NCBI RefSeq assembly: GCF_030409905.1
Contig: NZ_JAUFQT010000001.1
Span: 2,707,001-2,771,000, forward strand
DNA: 64,000 bases
Reading direction: 5' to 3'
DNA from: Echinicola jeungdonensis
Lineage (GTDB): Bacteria; Bacteroidota; Bacteroidia; Cytophagales; Cyclobacteriaceae
Shown here: positions 27,387 to 36,482 of the stretch, one piece after another
Position numbering within the stretch: position 1 is the first letter of the stretch
How the letters are laid out: every line of letters begins with the position of its first letter
The notes under the pieces: model-generated
The model's input: the letters and a program-made list of their open reading frames with translations, nothing else
The model's database searches: none
What the model was told of the DNA's origin: nothing
Position numbers and translations under genes: made by a program

Positions 27387-28490
27387 ATGAATTTTGAAAA
27401 GTTAGAAGGCATTTGTGCTGATTATGAGCCTTTAATTTTGTCTGGCAAGTCAGAGGAATCTTTTAGTCTGTTAGAGGAGTTTCAAAATGATCCTGCCGTC
27501 CAGGTGGTTGACACTATAAGGGGGCAGGTTGCGGAATTGATAAAAATTGATCATCCCAGTCAGAATTTTACCGAAAAGGAACTGGATTTCCAGGTGAAAC
27601 GATTTTTTGAAGAACGGCTTAATAGGGAATATGGTAATTGGATATTTTATCCTTGGAAAAATCAACTTGTCCATACCCTACCGGAGTCAGATTTTATCAG
27701 GCTCCGTACCTCCAGAAATAAATATAAGATCACCCCAGAGGAACAGGATATATTGCAAAGCAAAAAAATTGGAGTGATTGGATTATCTGTTGGACAAAGT
27801 GTGGCGTTGAGTTTGGCTATGGAGCGGAGCTTTGGTGAGTTGAGGATTGCTGATTATGATACATTAGAGTTAAGCAATATGAACAGAATCAGGACAGGTT
27901 TGGAAAACCTCGGACTGAAAAAAGCTTGGATAGTTGCCAGGGAAATTGCTGAAATTGACCCTTATTTGAAGGTGAAGGTATTTGAAGATGGGATTCATGA
28001 TGGGAATATGGATGATTTTTTTGAAGAAGGTGGTATATTAGACCTTTTGGTGGAGGAATGTGATAGTATCCCTGTAAAAATAAAAAGTCGAATAAAAGCC
28101 AAATCTCTTGGAATACCTGTATTGATGGATACAAGTGATCGGGGAATGTTGGATATTGAAAGGTTTGATCTGGAGCCGGAAAGGCCGATTTTTCACGGTT
28201 TGGTTGAAGATTTTGGTCCGGAGGAAGAACTGGTGGTTAAATTGCCTGAATTAGGCAATGAATTGATGATGAGTATTATAGAATATAAAAAATTATCACC
28301 TAGGATATTAAAAAGTTTTGCGGAGATCGGCAAATCCATCAGGACTTGGCCTCAGCTGGCCAGTTCTGTTTTTTTAGGTGGAGCTGCATGTGCCCATTTA
28401 AGCCGGACTATATTACTGGCCCAACCACTTAAATCAGGAAGGTTTTATTTGGATGTTGACCTATTACAATCAATAACCTATGAAAGTTAG
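27387..28490 (+). CDS. ThiF/E1-like adenylyltransferase domain protein (Rv1355c-like N-terminal half)
   Basis: 367 residues. A ThiF Rossmann domain starts near residue 130 (KKIGVIGLSVGQSVALSLAM), followed by RIADYDTLELSNMNRIRTG, which supplies the Asp and the Asn/Arg residues that contact ATP in E1 enzymes. A middle segment SDRGMLDIERFDLEPERP and a C-terminal ARTWPQ-like region (SIRTWPQLASSVFLGGA) resemble the ThiF part of Rv1355c-type proteins. Those carry a nitroreductase domain after it, absent here. No CxxC zinc site is seen. It probably adenylates a carboxylate; the substrate is unknown. It overlaps the next gene by 11 bases. Confidence 0.8.
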   Translation: MNFEKLEGICADYEPLILSGKSEESFSLLEEFQNDPAVQVVDTIRGQVAELIKIDHPSQNFTEKELDFQVKRFFEERLNREYGNWIFYPWKNQLVHTLPESDFIRLRTSRNKYKITPEEQDILQSKKIGVIGLSVGQSVALSLAMERSFGELRIADYDTLELSNMNRIRTGLENLGLKKAWIVAREIAEIDPYLKVKVFEDGIHDGNMDDFFEEGGILDLLVEECDSIPVKIKSRIKAKSLGIPVLMDTSDRGMLDIERFDLEPERPIFHGLVEDFGPEEELVVKLPELGNELMMSIIEYKKLSPRILKSFAEIGKSIRTWPQLASSVFLGGAACAHLSRTILLAQPLKSGRFYLDVDLLQSITYES

Positions 28491-29181
28491 GGTAAGGGTT
28501 GTAAGAGCGGTTGAGGATGTAGGGGCCACTGAAAAATACATTATGGGCCACCATAAGGTATTGGAGTCCTATGGTGTGACTAAGGTGACCTCTGCTGATC
28601 GGTCTTGGACCGCAAATCCAAATGTTTACTTGATTGTATTTGAATCGATGGATGATTTTAGGGTGTTGGGCGGTGGCCGAGTTCAACTTCGAAGTGAAGG
28701 TTATCCCCTGCCACTCGAAAGTGCCATTGAAGAAAAGGACCCTAGTGTAAGGAATTATATGGATCAGTTTGGTGATTTGGAAGTGGCGGAGTATTGTGGC
28801 TTGTGGAATAGTAAGGAAGTAGCAGGCTATGGAATCGGTAGTATATATTTGGTTAGGGTAGGAGTTGCCATCACCTCTCAGTTAAAATTAAAAAGATTAT
28901 TCGGTTTAAGTTCCCCGGCCACTTTAGGGATATCACAAAAGGTTGGTTATGAGATTATTGAAAGCTTGGGGGACAAGGGAGTGTTTTATTACCCCAAGGA
29001 AGGATTGGTAGCCACCGCTCTGGAGATAAGGGATGTCTTTAATCTTCCTACCGCTGCCTGCCCAGAAAAAGAATATATTTTTAAATTGCGTTCCAATATT
29101 GTTCTAAATACAAAAGAAAAAGGCCCCAGAGGGGAAATGGAGGTTCAATTTGAATTGCAAATTCCATCGCCAATAAAATGA
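28480..29181 (+). CDS. GNAT-like protein, possibly an acyl-amino-acid or autoinducer-type synthase
   Basis: 233 residues, no signal or membrane segment. The strand pattern resembles the GNAT fold as used in LuxI/FeeM-type synthases: a strand VYLIVFESMDDFRV, then LGGGRVQLRSEGYPLPLESA (compare the GxxRL...LPxE pattern), then EVAEYCGLWNSKEVAG, then a helix and a closing strand GVFYYPKEGLV. The LuxI acidic and Arg residues cannot be assigned with certainty, so this is a fold-level guess. It lies between the ThiF and kinase genes with overlaps on both sides (11 and 4 bases), so it is surely part of that operon. Confidence 0.6.
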   Translation: MKVRVRVVRAVEDVGATEKYIMGHHKVLESYGVTKVTSADRSWTANPNVYLIVFESMDDFRVLGGGRVQLRSEGYPLPLESAIEEKDPSVRNYMDQFGDLEVAEYCGLWNSKEVAGYGIGSIYLVRVGVAITSQLKLKRLFGLSSPATLGISQKVGYEIIESLGDKGVFYYPKEGLVATALEIRDVFNLPTAACPEKEYIFKLRSNIVLNTKEKGPRGEMEVQFELQIPSPIK

Positions 29182-31322
29182 AGCATTTATTGATGAATTA
29201 TAGAGGGTGGGTTACTGTTATTTCCCTTGTTTTACTCCTAGCATTAGCTATATTTTCTTTTTTAAGCATTTTTGATAATTCAAATTATTCCATCAACAAT
29301 TATCAAGTACTTAACTGGGAACATGTAGAGGAAGATGGTATCCAGGAATCAGAAATAGTTGAAACTGCTGGAAAATCAGGGGTTAACCTTGGTGTTAAAA
29401 AAGATACCACATTTATTTATGTGGAAATTGGTGAGGTAGAAAACTTGAGGGATCGTTTTTTTCTTGAAGTTGAGAATCCGACTTTTAGGGTTGTGCAACC
29501 CTATTTTTTAGGAGATGATGGGGTGGTTGTCCCAGGAGCAATCCGGGGGATCTCGAGTGGTTATGAAAATAATCTCATGCAACCCAACCCGAATTTTGAA
29601 TTTCCGGATTCAATAGGAAATATAATTGGGGTGATATTTAAGATTTATGGAAAAGAGCCCTTAAAGTTTCGGGCCCGGCTAAACGAAAAAAGTGATTTTA
29701 GGAAAAGCCTGGGGAATAAATTACTTTTTGCAAGTGTCTATGCAGGGATCATGTTGGCCTTATTCCTGTATAATATGATCCTTTTTTTCATGATTAGGGA
29801 TAGGGTTTACTTTTATTATTGTTTCTATATTTTATTTATTTGCCTGGCCCAATTATCCCTATCTGGTCATTCTTTCTATTTTTTCCTGGATAAAAATGTG
29901 AAATTGTACGAACTGAGTATTGTTGGATTTACAGCCATGTCAAGCATTTTTGTGGTTCCTTTTATCCAGTTGTTCTTGAAAACCAAAGCCTATTTGCCCA
30001 GGGTAAACCGGTTTTTCCCCTTGATAATTGGTTCTTATTTGTTGGCCTTGGTGCTCAGGTTGTTGGGGATGGTGGAAGTCAGTTACCAAATTACGGACCT
30101 GAATGGACTTATTGTAGTAATTGCTTTTGTTTCGGTTGGAGTATATGTTGCCAAAACAGGATACCGTCCAGCGGTTTATTTTCTGATTGCCTGGGGCGGT
30201 TTTTTGTTTGGGTTGATGATTTATATCTTCCAAAACCTAGGGGTTGTAAATCTTGGATCTTATGGCAATATCCCGATGCTTGTGGGAACAGCAATTGAGG
30301 CAGTATTACTTTCCCTGGCATTGGCTGACAGGATCAATATCCTCAAAAGAGAAAAAGAAGAAGAACAACATGCCAAACTCGAGGTTTTAAAAGAAAATGA
30401 AAGGTTGGTCCGGGAGCAAAATGTGATGTTGGAGGAAAAAGTGAAGTTGAGGACTGAGGAATTAGAGCAAACCTTACTCAATCTTCAAAATACCCAAACC
30501 CAGTTGGTCAACCAGGAAAAAATGGCTTCTCTCGGTCAGCTTACTGCGGGTATTGCCCATGAGATCAATAATCCTATTAACTTTGTGAGTTCCAATATTT
30601 CCCCATTAAAAAGGGATATGAAGGATATGCTTGAAATTCTTGACATGTACCGGAAAAAAGGGGAGGATGAATTCACAGAAAACACAAAAAAAGAATTAAA
30701 TGAATTGGAAGAGGATTTGGAATTCGACTATTTGGTAGAAGAAATTGGTCTTTTATTGAAGGGTATGGAAGATGGAGCTAAGAGAACTGTAGAAATCGTA
30801 AAAGGTTTAAGGTTGTTTTCCAGGGTAGATGAGCAAGATGTGAAGAAGGTGGATATCCATGATGGGATCAATAGTACATTGGTGCTGCTAAATAATTCCA
30901 TGGGGGGAAATATTGAAATAAAGAAGGAGTATGGCCATCTTCCAATGGTAGAATGTTTGGCAGGTAAGATCAATCAGGTTTTTATGAATATAATAAGCAA
31001 TGCAGTTCAAGCTTTGCAGGAAAAAACTGATAACAATTCCAAACCAACCATTATTATCCGAACCACATCAAATGAGGATGAAGTACAAATAGAAATAGAA
31101 GACAATGGTCCGGGGATGCCAATTCATGTTAGGGAAAGAATTTTTGAACCGTTTTTTACCACAAAAGCAGTTGGAAAAGGTACTGGTCTGGGGCTGTCCA
31201 TAGTTTATAAAATTATTGAAAACCACCATGGGCAATTAAATGTTGTGTCCGAAGAAAATAAGGGTACTACTTTTATTATCAAATTACCTATATATCAAAA
31301 CGTAAATAGTAATGAGCAATAA
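29178..31322 (+). CDS. 7TMR-DISM sensor histidine kinase
   Basis: 714 residues. An N-terminal membrane helix (about 12-32) precedes an extracytoplasmic 7TMR-DISMED2-like domain (about 35-178). Seven membrane segments follow (about 185-385), then a coiled coil (about 390-445). The HisKA-like dimerisation domain has GQLTAGIAHEINNPINF with phosphoacceptor His461. The HATPase has the N box around MNIISNAVQAL, G1 EIEDNGPGMP and G2 GKGTGLGLSI. DISM sensors detect carbohydrates or other small ligands outside the cytoplasm. It follows the GNAT-like gene with a four-base overlap and precedes the receiver-kinase gene by overlap. Confidence 0.92.
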   Translation: MKHLLMNYRGWVTVISLVLLLALAIFSFLSIFDNSNYSINNYQVLNWEHVEEDGIQESEIVETAGKSGVNLGVKKDTTFIYVEIGEVENLRDRFFLEVENPTFRVVQPYFLGDDGVVVPGAIRGISSGYENNLMQPNPNFEFPDSIGNIIGVIFKIYGKEPLKFRARLNEKSDFRKSLGNKLLFASVYAGIMLALFLYNMILFFMIRDRVYFYYCFYILFICLAQLSLSGHSFYFFLDKNVKLYELSIVGFTAMSSIFVVPFIQLFLKTKAYLPRVNRFFPLIIGSYLLALVLRLLGMVEVSYQITDLNGLIVVIAFVSVGVYVAKTGYRPAVYFLIAWGGFLFGLMIYIFQNLGVVNLGSYGNIPMLVGTAIEAVLLSLALADRINILKREKEEEQHAKLEVLKENERLVREQNVMLEEKVKLRTEELEQTLLNLQNTQTQLVNQEKMASLGQLTAGIAHEINNPINFVSSNISPLKRDMKDMLEILDMYRKKGEDEFTENTKKELNELEEDLEFDYLVEEIGLLLKGMEDGAKRTVEIVKGLRLFSRVDEQDVKKVDIHDGINSTLVLLNNSMGGNIEIKKEYGHLPMVECLAGKINQVFMNIISNAVQALQEKTDNNSKPTIIIRTTSNEDEVQIEIEDNGPGMPIHVRERIFEPFFTTKAVGKGTGLGLSIVYKIIENHHGQLNVVSEENKGTTFIIKLPIYQNVNSNEQ

Positions 31323-32397
31323 AATTCATGTATTATACATTGATGACGAACATAATAACCTGAATTCTTTTAAGGCAAGTTTAAGAAGGGAATTTAAAGT
31401 TTATACTGCTTTGAATGCGGAGGAAGGGTTGGAAATGGCCAAATCGAATGAAGTCCATGTCGTAATTGCTGATCAAAGGATGCCTTGCATGACAGGGGTG
31501 GAATTTTTTGAAAAGCTGGTGAAAATTAAACCTGATCCCATAAGGATTTTGCTTACAGGTTATTCAGATATTGCCAGTGTCATTGATGCAATCAACAAGG
31601 GGGAAGTTTACCGTTTTATTGATAAACCCTGGAATTTAGAGCAGATAAAGAATGCTATAAAGAATGCTGCGGATATATATTTTACCCGGAAGGAATTACA
31701 AGAAAAGAATGAAAGGCTGAAAAAGATGCATTCTGAAATGAACCAGTTTGTTTATAGTCTTTCCCATGAATTGAGAGGACCATTAATGAGTATTTCCGGA
31801 GTTTCCAAACTTGCCAAAATGGAGACAAATGACAGGGCAATACTAGAGTATTTCGATATGATTGATTCTGCTACAATTAAGCTGGATGATTTTATCTATA
31901 AAATGCTGGATTTTTACCGGTCTACCAAAATTGAAAATGTACTTACCTCTATTTCCTTTAAGGAGTTGCTTGATCAACAATTTGAAGCTTACAGGAGCAA
32001 ATGGATTGGAATAAAGGAGGTTACTACCAATATTAAGATTGAACAGGAGGAGGCCTTTAGATCTGATGAAGCAAAGCTAAGGGTGATTTTTAATAATTTA
32101 TTCAGCAATGCCTATAAATTCCAAAAAGAAGGTAATGGTGAGAAGTATATAAACCTGGATATCAAGGTAAGAAATGGAGTGGCCAATATTGAGATAGCGG
32201 ACAATGGGATTGGGATAGAGGAAAAGCACCAAAAAGATGTGTTTAACCTTTTTCACCGGGCCACTCAAAAAAATGTGGGCTCTGGAATAGGGCTTTATAT
32301 GGTAAAGGAATCTATTGAACAACTAAAAGGGTCAGTGGAGGTGGATTCTGAATTGGAAAAGGGGACGACCTTTAAAATCAAAATTCCTAGTTTATAA
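31312..32397 (+). CDS. Receiver - histidine kinase hybrid protein
   Basis: 361 residues, cytoplasmic. An N-terminal receiver (about 1-125) has Asp11-Asp12, phosphoacceptor Asp54 (VVIADQRMPCMTG) and Lys in FIDKPWN. A coiled coil and HisKA follow with His152 (YSLSHELRGP), then a HATPase with N box (IFNNLFSNAYKF), G1 (IADNGIGIE) and G2 (GSGIGLYMV). Receiver-first hybrids relay phosphate from another kinase, here probably the 7TMR kinase encoded just upstream, and then signal by their own His or kinase activity. No DNA-binding domain is present. Confidence 0.92.
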   Translation: MSNKIHVLYIDDEHNNLNSFKASLRREFKVYTALNAEEGLEMAKSNEVHVVIADQRMPCMTGVEFFEKLVKIKPDPIRILLTGYSDIASVIDAINKGEVYRFIDKPWNLEQIKNAIKNAADIYFTRKELQEKNERLKKMHSEMNQFVYSLSHELRGPLMSISGVSKLAKMETNDRAILEYFDMIDSATIKLDDFIYKMLDFYRSTKIENVLTSISFKELLDQQFEAYRSKWIGIKEVTTNIKIEQEEAFRSDEAKLRVIFNNLFSNAYKFQKEGNGEKYINLDIKVRNGVANIEIADNGIGIEEKHQKDVFNLFHRATQKNVGSGIGLYMVKESIEQLKGSVEVDSELEKGTTFKIKIPSL

Positions 32398-32398
32398 A

Positions 32399-32431
32399 AA
32401 AAACACTGCCTATTAATTCGGGCTGTGTTTT
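32399..32431. terminator. Terminator between convergent kinase and SIMPL genes
   Basis: An A-rich arm (aaaacac, then gcc after one mismatch) pairs with ggc-gtgtttt around a loop of about nine bases. A and T tracts on both sides suit both directions. Confidence 0.6.
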
Positions 32432-32440
32432 ATTGTTGGA

Positions 32441-33148
32441 TTAGTTTTCAAAACTAAAAGTAACCAACACCTCATCAGTTAATTGTTGTTCTTCGGGTTG
32501 AAAAACGGGTGCTTCCCGGTCTTGGGATTTTTGGAGCCTCATTGCTTCCATCTGAACAGGTCTTGGATAGTTTACATTATCTCTGTGCCCATAATTTACC
32601 TTTTTTACCATTAAATTTTCTAATTTCATCACCTTGCCAATTTGGTCAGCTTTATTTTGAGCATCCTCCAAAGCCATTTTTAATAATTGTTCCTCATAGG
32701 ATTTCACCATTTCTTTCGAAATGCTAAAAGAAACATTAAAGGTTAAATCATTACTTATATTGAGAAGTTCCACTGCTTTTGGAAGGTCCTTTTCCAAGTT
32801 ATAAAGCTCCAATTTTAAATTTTGGGAGGCAACATATCCACTATCTTTGGAGGTGCCTTTCCGGTAAACCCGGTTGATGTTGACATAATAATTATTGGCA
32901 GTAAACTTATAATCCTTGAATTTTTCCTTACGGATCTTTTTTTCGATTTCACTGGCTTTTGCATTGAGCTTTTCGGTGGCATCTGCCACTTTCATTGCCT
33001 TTTCCTCTAGATGGATTTGAATGATGGCCTGATCGGGTTTAACTAAAAGTTCACTGGTTCCCTTTACTTCAATTTCACGGGAATTTTGAGAATATGCCAG
33101 AGAAGTAACTGAACAAAGCAGGGTAAAAATTAAAATAATGTTTTTCAT
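32441..33148 (-). CDS. SIMPL (DUF541) domain periplasmic protein
   Basis: 235 residues from ATG 33148, which opens a signal peptide (MKNIILIFTLLCSVTSLAYSQ). The frame runs further upstream, but that would put 44 unlikely residues before the signal. The SIMPL pattern is present: REIEVKGTSELLVKPDQAII near the start, a helical ATEKLNAKASEIEKKI, and the strand VLVTFSFEN at the end. The family (BP26/Omp28, YggE) is associated with the periplasm and stress; the mechanism is unknown. Confidence 0.85.
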   Translation of the reverse strand: MKNIILIFTLLCSVTSLAYSQNSREIEVKGTSELLVKPDQAIIQIHLEEKAMKVADATEKLNAKASEIEKKIRKEKFKDYKFTANNYYVNINRVYRKGTSKDSGYVASQNLKLELYNLEKDLPKAVELLNISNDLTFNVSFSISKEMVKSYEEQLLKMALEDAQNKADQIGKVMKLENLMVKKVNYGHRDNVNYPRPVQMEAMRLQKSQDREAPVFQPEEQQLTDEVLVTFSFEN

Positions 33149-33303
33149 ATCGATTTGGTATTTATTAACTATTACGGTAAAACTTGCATCAATGAGACAA
33201 AAGTGTAAAAAAAATATTTCAAAATCCCCTAAATTACTTTTTAAACTAGGTATTTGGCAGTAATTTGCAGGCCGTTTCATTTTAGCAAAAAAAAGTTTTT
33301 AAT

Positions 33304-33843
33304 ATGATTAATCCATGGCATGATGTCCAAATTGGTAAAGATGCACCTGAATTTGTAATGGGTGTTATTGAAATCACAAAAGGAAGTAAGGGGAAATACG
33401 AGCTGGACAAAAAAACAGGGATGTTGATGTTGGACAGGGTTCTTTTTTCTGCTGTTCATTACCCCGCCAATTATGGGTTTATCCCACAAACTTTTTGTGA
33501 GGACCATGACCCTTTGGATATCCTTATTATTTCCCAAATTGACATTCCTTCCATGACCTTGGTAAAGGCAAAAGTAATTGGTGTAATGAGGATGATTGAT
33601 GGCGGAGAAGCTGATGATAAAATCATTGCTGTGGCAGCTGATGATCAATCAGTTAATTATATCAATGATATTGACGAGCTTCCTCCCCATTTGATGAAAG
33701 AAACCCATCGGTTTTTTGAAGACTATAAAAAATTAGAAAATAAAGAAGTAAAAGTAGAAGACTTTTTGGGTAAAGAAGATGCAATGAGGATTATAAAAGA
33801 AAGCATTGATCTCTACGATAAAAATTTCAGAACTCAAAAATAA
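33304..33843 (+). CDS. ppa: Inorganic pyrophosphatase (family I)
   Basis: 179 residues. The active-site motif DxDPxD is represented by EDHDPLDIL (about 62-70). Other conserved parts are [23 protein letters not shown] and [13 protein letters not shown]. It hydrolyses PPi to phosphate in the cytoplasm, driving biosynthetic reactions. It is a single gene followed by a strong terminator. Confidence 0.95.
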   Translation: MINPWHDVQIGKDAPEFVMGVIEITKGSKGKYELDKKTGMLMLDRVLFSAVHYPANYGFIPQTFCEDHDPLDILIISQIDIPSMTLVKAKVIGVMRMIDGGEADDKIIAVAADDQSVNYINDIDELPPHLMKETHRFFEDYKKLENKEVKVEDFLGKEDAMRIIKESIDLYDKNFRTQK

Positions 33844-33847
33844 TTTT

Positions 33848-33877
33848 AAGCCCGAATTTTATTTCGGGCTTTTTTTA
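33848..33877 (+). terminator. Rho-independent terminator after ppa
   Basis: A nine-base perfect stem (33848-33856 AAGCCCGAA with 33863-33871) is followed by an eight-base T run, four bases after the ppa stop. Confidence 0.85.
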
Positions 33878-33953
33878 TATTTTTTTGGGCTATAAAATAT
33901 TTTTTTGGATTAGGAGGGGTGAAAACTTATCCAACCATTAAAAATAAATATCC

Positions 33954-34994
33954 ATGAAATATTTATGTTTGTTTTTTGCAGTAATATGTCCTGGTCTGGT
34001 TTGGTCACAGGAAGATGATGGGCTGCAGTTTTCAGGGTATTTGGAAGGCTACTATAGCTATGACTTTAATCAACCTGATAACCATGAAAAACCTTCATTT
34101 ATAAATCATTACCATCGCCATAATGAATTTAATATCAATCTGGCCTATCTTCAGTCCCAATATCAAAATAAAAATGTAAGAGCTAACTTAGGGCTAATGC
34201 TTGGGACCTTTGGCCAGAAAATTCGGAAAGAAGAGCCACTTTGGGCCCAAATGGTTTATCAAGCTAATATGGGGGTAAAGTTAAGTGAAGGTTTTTGGCT
34301 GGATGTAGGAATAATGCCCTCTCATTTTGGGGGGGAAGGGCAAATAGGAATGGAAAATGTCTCCCTGTCCCCCAGTATATTGGCAGAAAATACACCTTAT
34401 TATTTTACTGGTGCAAAGTTGACCTATGAAAAATTAAAACAATGGGAATTTTTGCTTTGGTTAACAAATGGTTGGGGAAACATTCAAAAAAAGGATCGTT
34501 TTCAGTCTCTAGGTCTTGGGGCAGGAGTTAGTTATTATCCATCCAATCAACTTAAAATAAGCTATAATAACTATTTGGGAAATGAGGCACCTCAAACCAT
34601 GAAACTTTTCCGGTTTTATAATAATTTGTGGATCCAATATTCGAGGGGGCAATGGGGCGGAAATATAAGGTTGGATTATGGCCTGGAAGACCATCCGTTT
34701 TCTACCTTTAATGAATGGTGGGGGGTAATGGCTCAATTAAAAAGATCTTTGACTGAATCTTTTGCACTTGGATTAAGGGGGGAGTATTTTAGGGATGATA
34801 GTAAGGTTGTCATGATGGATATTTCAAGGTTAAGTGGATATTCAATTAATCTAGATTATTATTTAACTAAAGATGCAATGGCTAGAATGGAGTTTAAAAC
34901 CTTTTATAGTCAAGGTCCTCATTTTGAAAGGCCCGCAGGAAAATTAAGCCAAAGTAATTCCGCAATAACCCTAGTCCTTTCAATAACAATTTGA
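33954..34994 (+). CDS. Outer-membrane beta-barrel protein (BBP2/OmpL-like porin)
   Basis: 346 residues with signal peptide MKYLCLFFAVICPGLVWSQ. The mature part begins with GLQFSGYLEGYYSYDF and shows alternating aromatic strands through to the C-terminus (ITLVLSITI), as in outer-membrane barrels of the putative beta-barrel porin-2 family. The segment FWLDVGIMPSHFGGEG is typical of these Bacteroidota proteins. The permeant is unknown. Confidence 0.82.
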   Translation: MKYLCLFFAVICPGLVWSQEDDGLQFSGYLEGYYSYDFNQPDNHEKPSFINHYHRHNEFNINLAYLQSQYQNKNVRANLGLMLGTFGQKIRKEEPLWAQMVYQANMGVKLSEGFWLDVGIMPSHFGGEGQIGMENVSLSPSILAENTPYYFTGAKLTYEKLKQWEFLLWLTNGWGNIQKKDRFQSLGLGAGVSYYPSNQLKISYNNYLGNEAPQTMKLFRFYNNLWIQYSRGQWGGNIRLDYGLEDHPFSTFNEWWGVMAQLKRSLTESFALGLRGEYFRDDSKVVMMDISRLSGYSINLDYYLTKDAMARMEFKTFYSQGPHFERPAGKLSQSNSAITLVLSITI

Positions 34995-35330
34995 TTTTGG
35001 AAGGTGTTGTTATCGAATTTATTGAATGGATAACAATAAAATAATAGAACTTCAGAAAATTTTGATTTTTTTATAAAAAGGGAAAAAATAGGTTTGAATT
35101 TGAGGGTTGGTGTTATGAAATGCTTATAGGGGTTTGAAATGAGCTTCGATAGGGAATTTTACGCGTGCTTAAAGAAAATTTTGGGTATAAAAATTATGAT
35201 TAATTCATTATCTTTGCCCCTAATATCAAATTATATTAATAATAATGGGGCAGGGTTGCTGATTTGTAGATTTTGTCAGTGATTTTATTGAAGTTTAAAA
35301 GTAATTGGTTTTTTAAGTAATAATTTTTGT
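34995..35330. other. 336-base intergenic region upstream of the WecA-like gene
   Basis: AT-rich, with no coding pattern on either strand. It holds a perfect -7 element TATCTTTG at 35209-35216, implying a leader of over 100 bases before the WecA-like start. I see no recognised riboswitch in that leader. Confidence 0.5.
35209..35216 (+). promoter_or_regulatory. Bacteroidota -7 promoter element for the WecA-like gene
   Basis: TATCTTTG matches TAnnTTTG exactly. A TTTG at 35180-35183 is 25 bases upstream, longer than the usual 19-21 spacing, so the -33 part is uncertain. Confidence 0.45.
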
Positions 35331-36482
35331 ATGCTACTAATATTTTCTGTTTTAACCGCTTTTTTTATTGGGGTGATAGTAACTCCTCTTTTAATATTTT
35401 TAATTAAAAAAGGGAATATACTTGATATCCCCGGGGGAAGAAAAATCCATAAGGAATCCATCCCATCCATGGGTGGAATTGGAATGATGGTGGCTTTGAT
35501 GGGAGGAATTCTCCTTTGGCTTAATTATAATCAATTGGTAGAGATTCGGTTTTTTTTGTTAGGAATGGGGATTATGTTTATCCTGGGTTTGAGGGATGAT
35601 TTGGTTGAACTCACCGCCTATCAGAAACTAATCGGGCAATTATTAGCCATTATTACGGTGGTGGTTTTGGGAGATATTAGAATAACCAGTTTTTATGGCT
35701 TTCTCGGGATTCAAGAATTGCCATTATGGTTTAGTTACAGTTTAACCGTTTTTGCCATTGTAGGCCTTACCAATGCGTTTAATTTAATTGATGGATTGGA
35801 TGGCTTGGCCGGTACTTTAAGTCTGATATCCTTTTTGTTTTTTGGTAGTTGGTTTATTTATTCAGGCTTTACCACATATGGATTTATAGCCTTTACCTTT
35901 GTTGGAGCTATTCTTTCTTTTATGGTTTATAACTGGCATCCTGCTAAGATTTTTATGGGGGATACCGGCTCATTAACATTAGGGTTTGCCCTATCAGTAT
36001 TGTGTATCCTTTTTATCAAATCTAATGGGGTGGTTCCGGAAAGTTTGTTCAAGTTTGAGGCTCCCTTGACCGCAGGTTTGGTTTTAATGATTGTACCTTT
36101 TTATGATACCTTAAGGGTATTTGTCAAGAGGGCTTTAAAAGGAAAATCTCCCATGTCTGCAGACAAAAGCCATGTGCACCATTTTCTTTTGAGAATGGGG
36201 TATAGGCATGATCAAGTGGCCTTGATCCTTGGCGGAATTAAGGTGTTCTTTATCGGGCTTGTGTTTGTATTGTCCCCATTATCCGATATGATCATGCTAC
36301 CTGTCATATTGGGTTTGGTAATTGTTGGAGGGTTTGTATTGGATAAAGTTACCCTGAAAAAGGTGAAGAATATAGTAAAGGATTCTCCTCGTGTATTGTC
36401 CCAGAAAAAATACCATGGGGTGAAGGCTAAAATCAATATAGATGAAAAAATCCTGGAAAAGGAAAAAGTGAACCTTAATTGA
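35331..36482 (+). CDS. WecA/TagO-type undecaprenyl-phosphate sugar-1-phosphate transferase (MraY family)
   Basis: 383 residues with about ten membrane helices. Key motifs are GGIGMM near the start, LRDDLVEL (Asp-Asp), NAFNLIDGLDGLAG, KIFMGDTGSLTLG and the HVHHFLLRMG loop that marks the WecA/TagO branch over MraY. It transfers a GlcNAc-1-phosphate-type sugar to undecaprenyl phosphate at the inner membrane, starting a surface polysaccharide. It stands first in a rightward set of four glycan genes, though 346 bases separate it from the next. Confidence 0.92.
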   Translation: MLLIFSVLTAFFIGVIVTPLLIFLIKKGNILDIPGGRKIHKESIPSMGGIGMMVALMGGILLWLNYNQLVEIRFFLLGMGIMFILGLRDDLVELTAYQKLIGQLLAIITVVVLGDIRITSFYGFLGIQELPLWFSYSLTVFAIVGLTNAFNLIDGLDGLAGTLSLISFLFFGSWFIYSGFTTYGFIAFTFVGAILSFMVYNWHPAKIFMGDTGSLTLGFALSVLCILFIKSNGVVPESLFKFEAPLTAGLVLMIVPFYDTLRVFVKRALKGKSPMSADKSHVHHFLLRMGYRHDQVALILGGIKVFFIGLVFVLSPLSDMIMLPVILGLVIVGGFVLDKVTLKKVKNIVKDSPRVLSQKKYHGVKAKINIDEKILEKEKVNLN

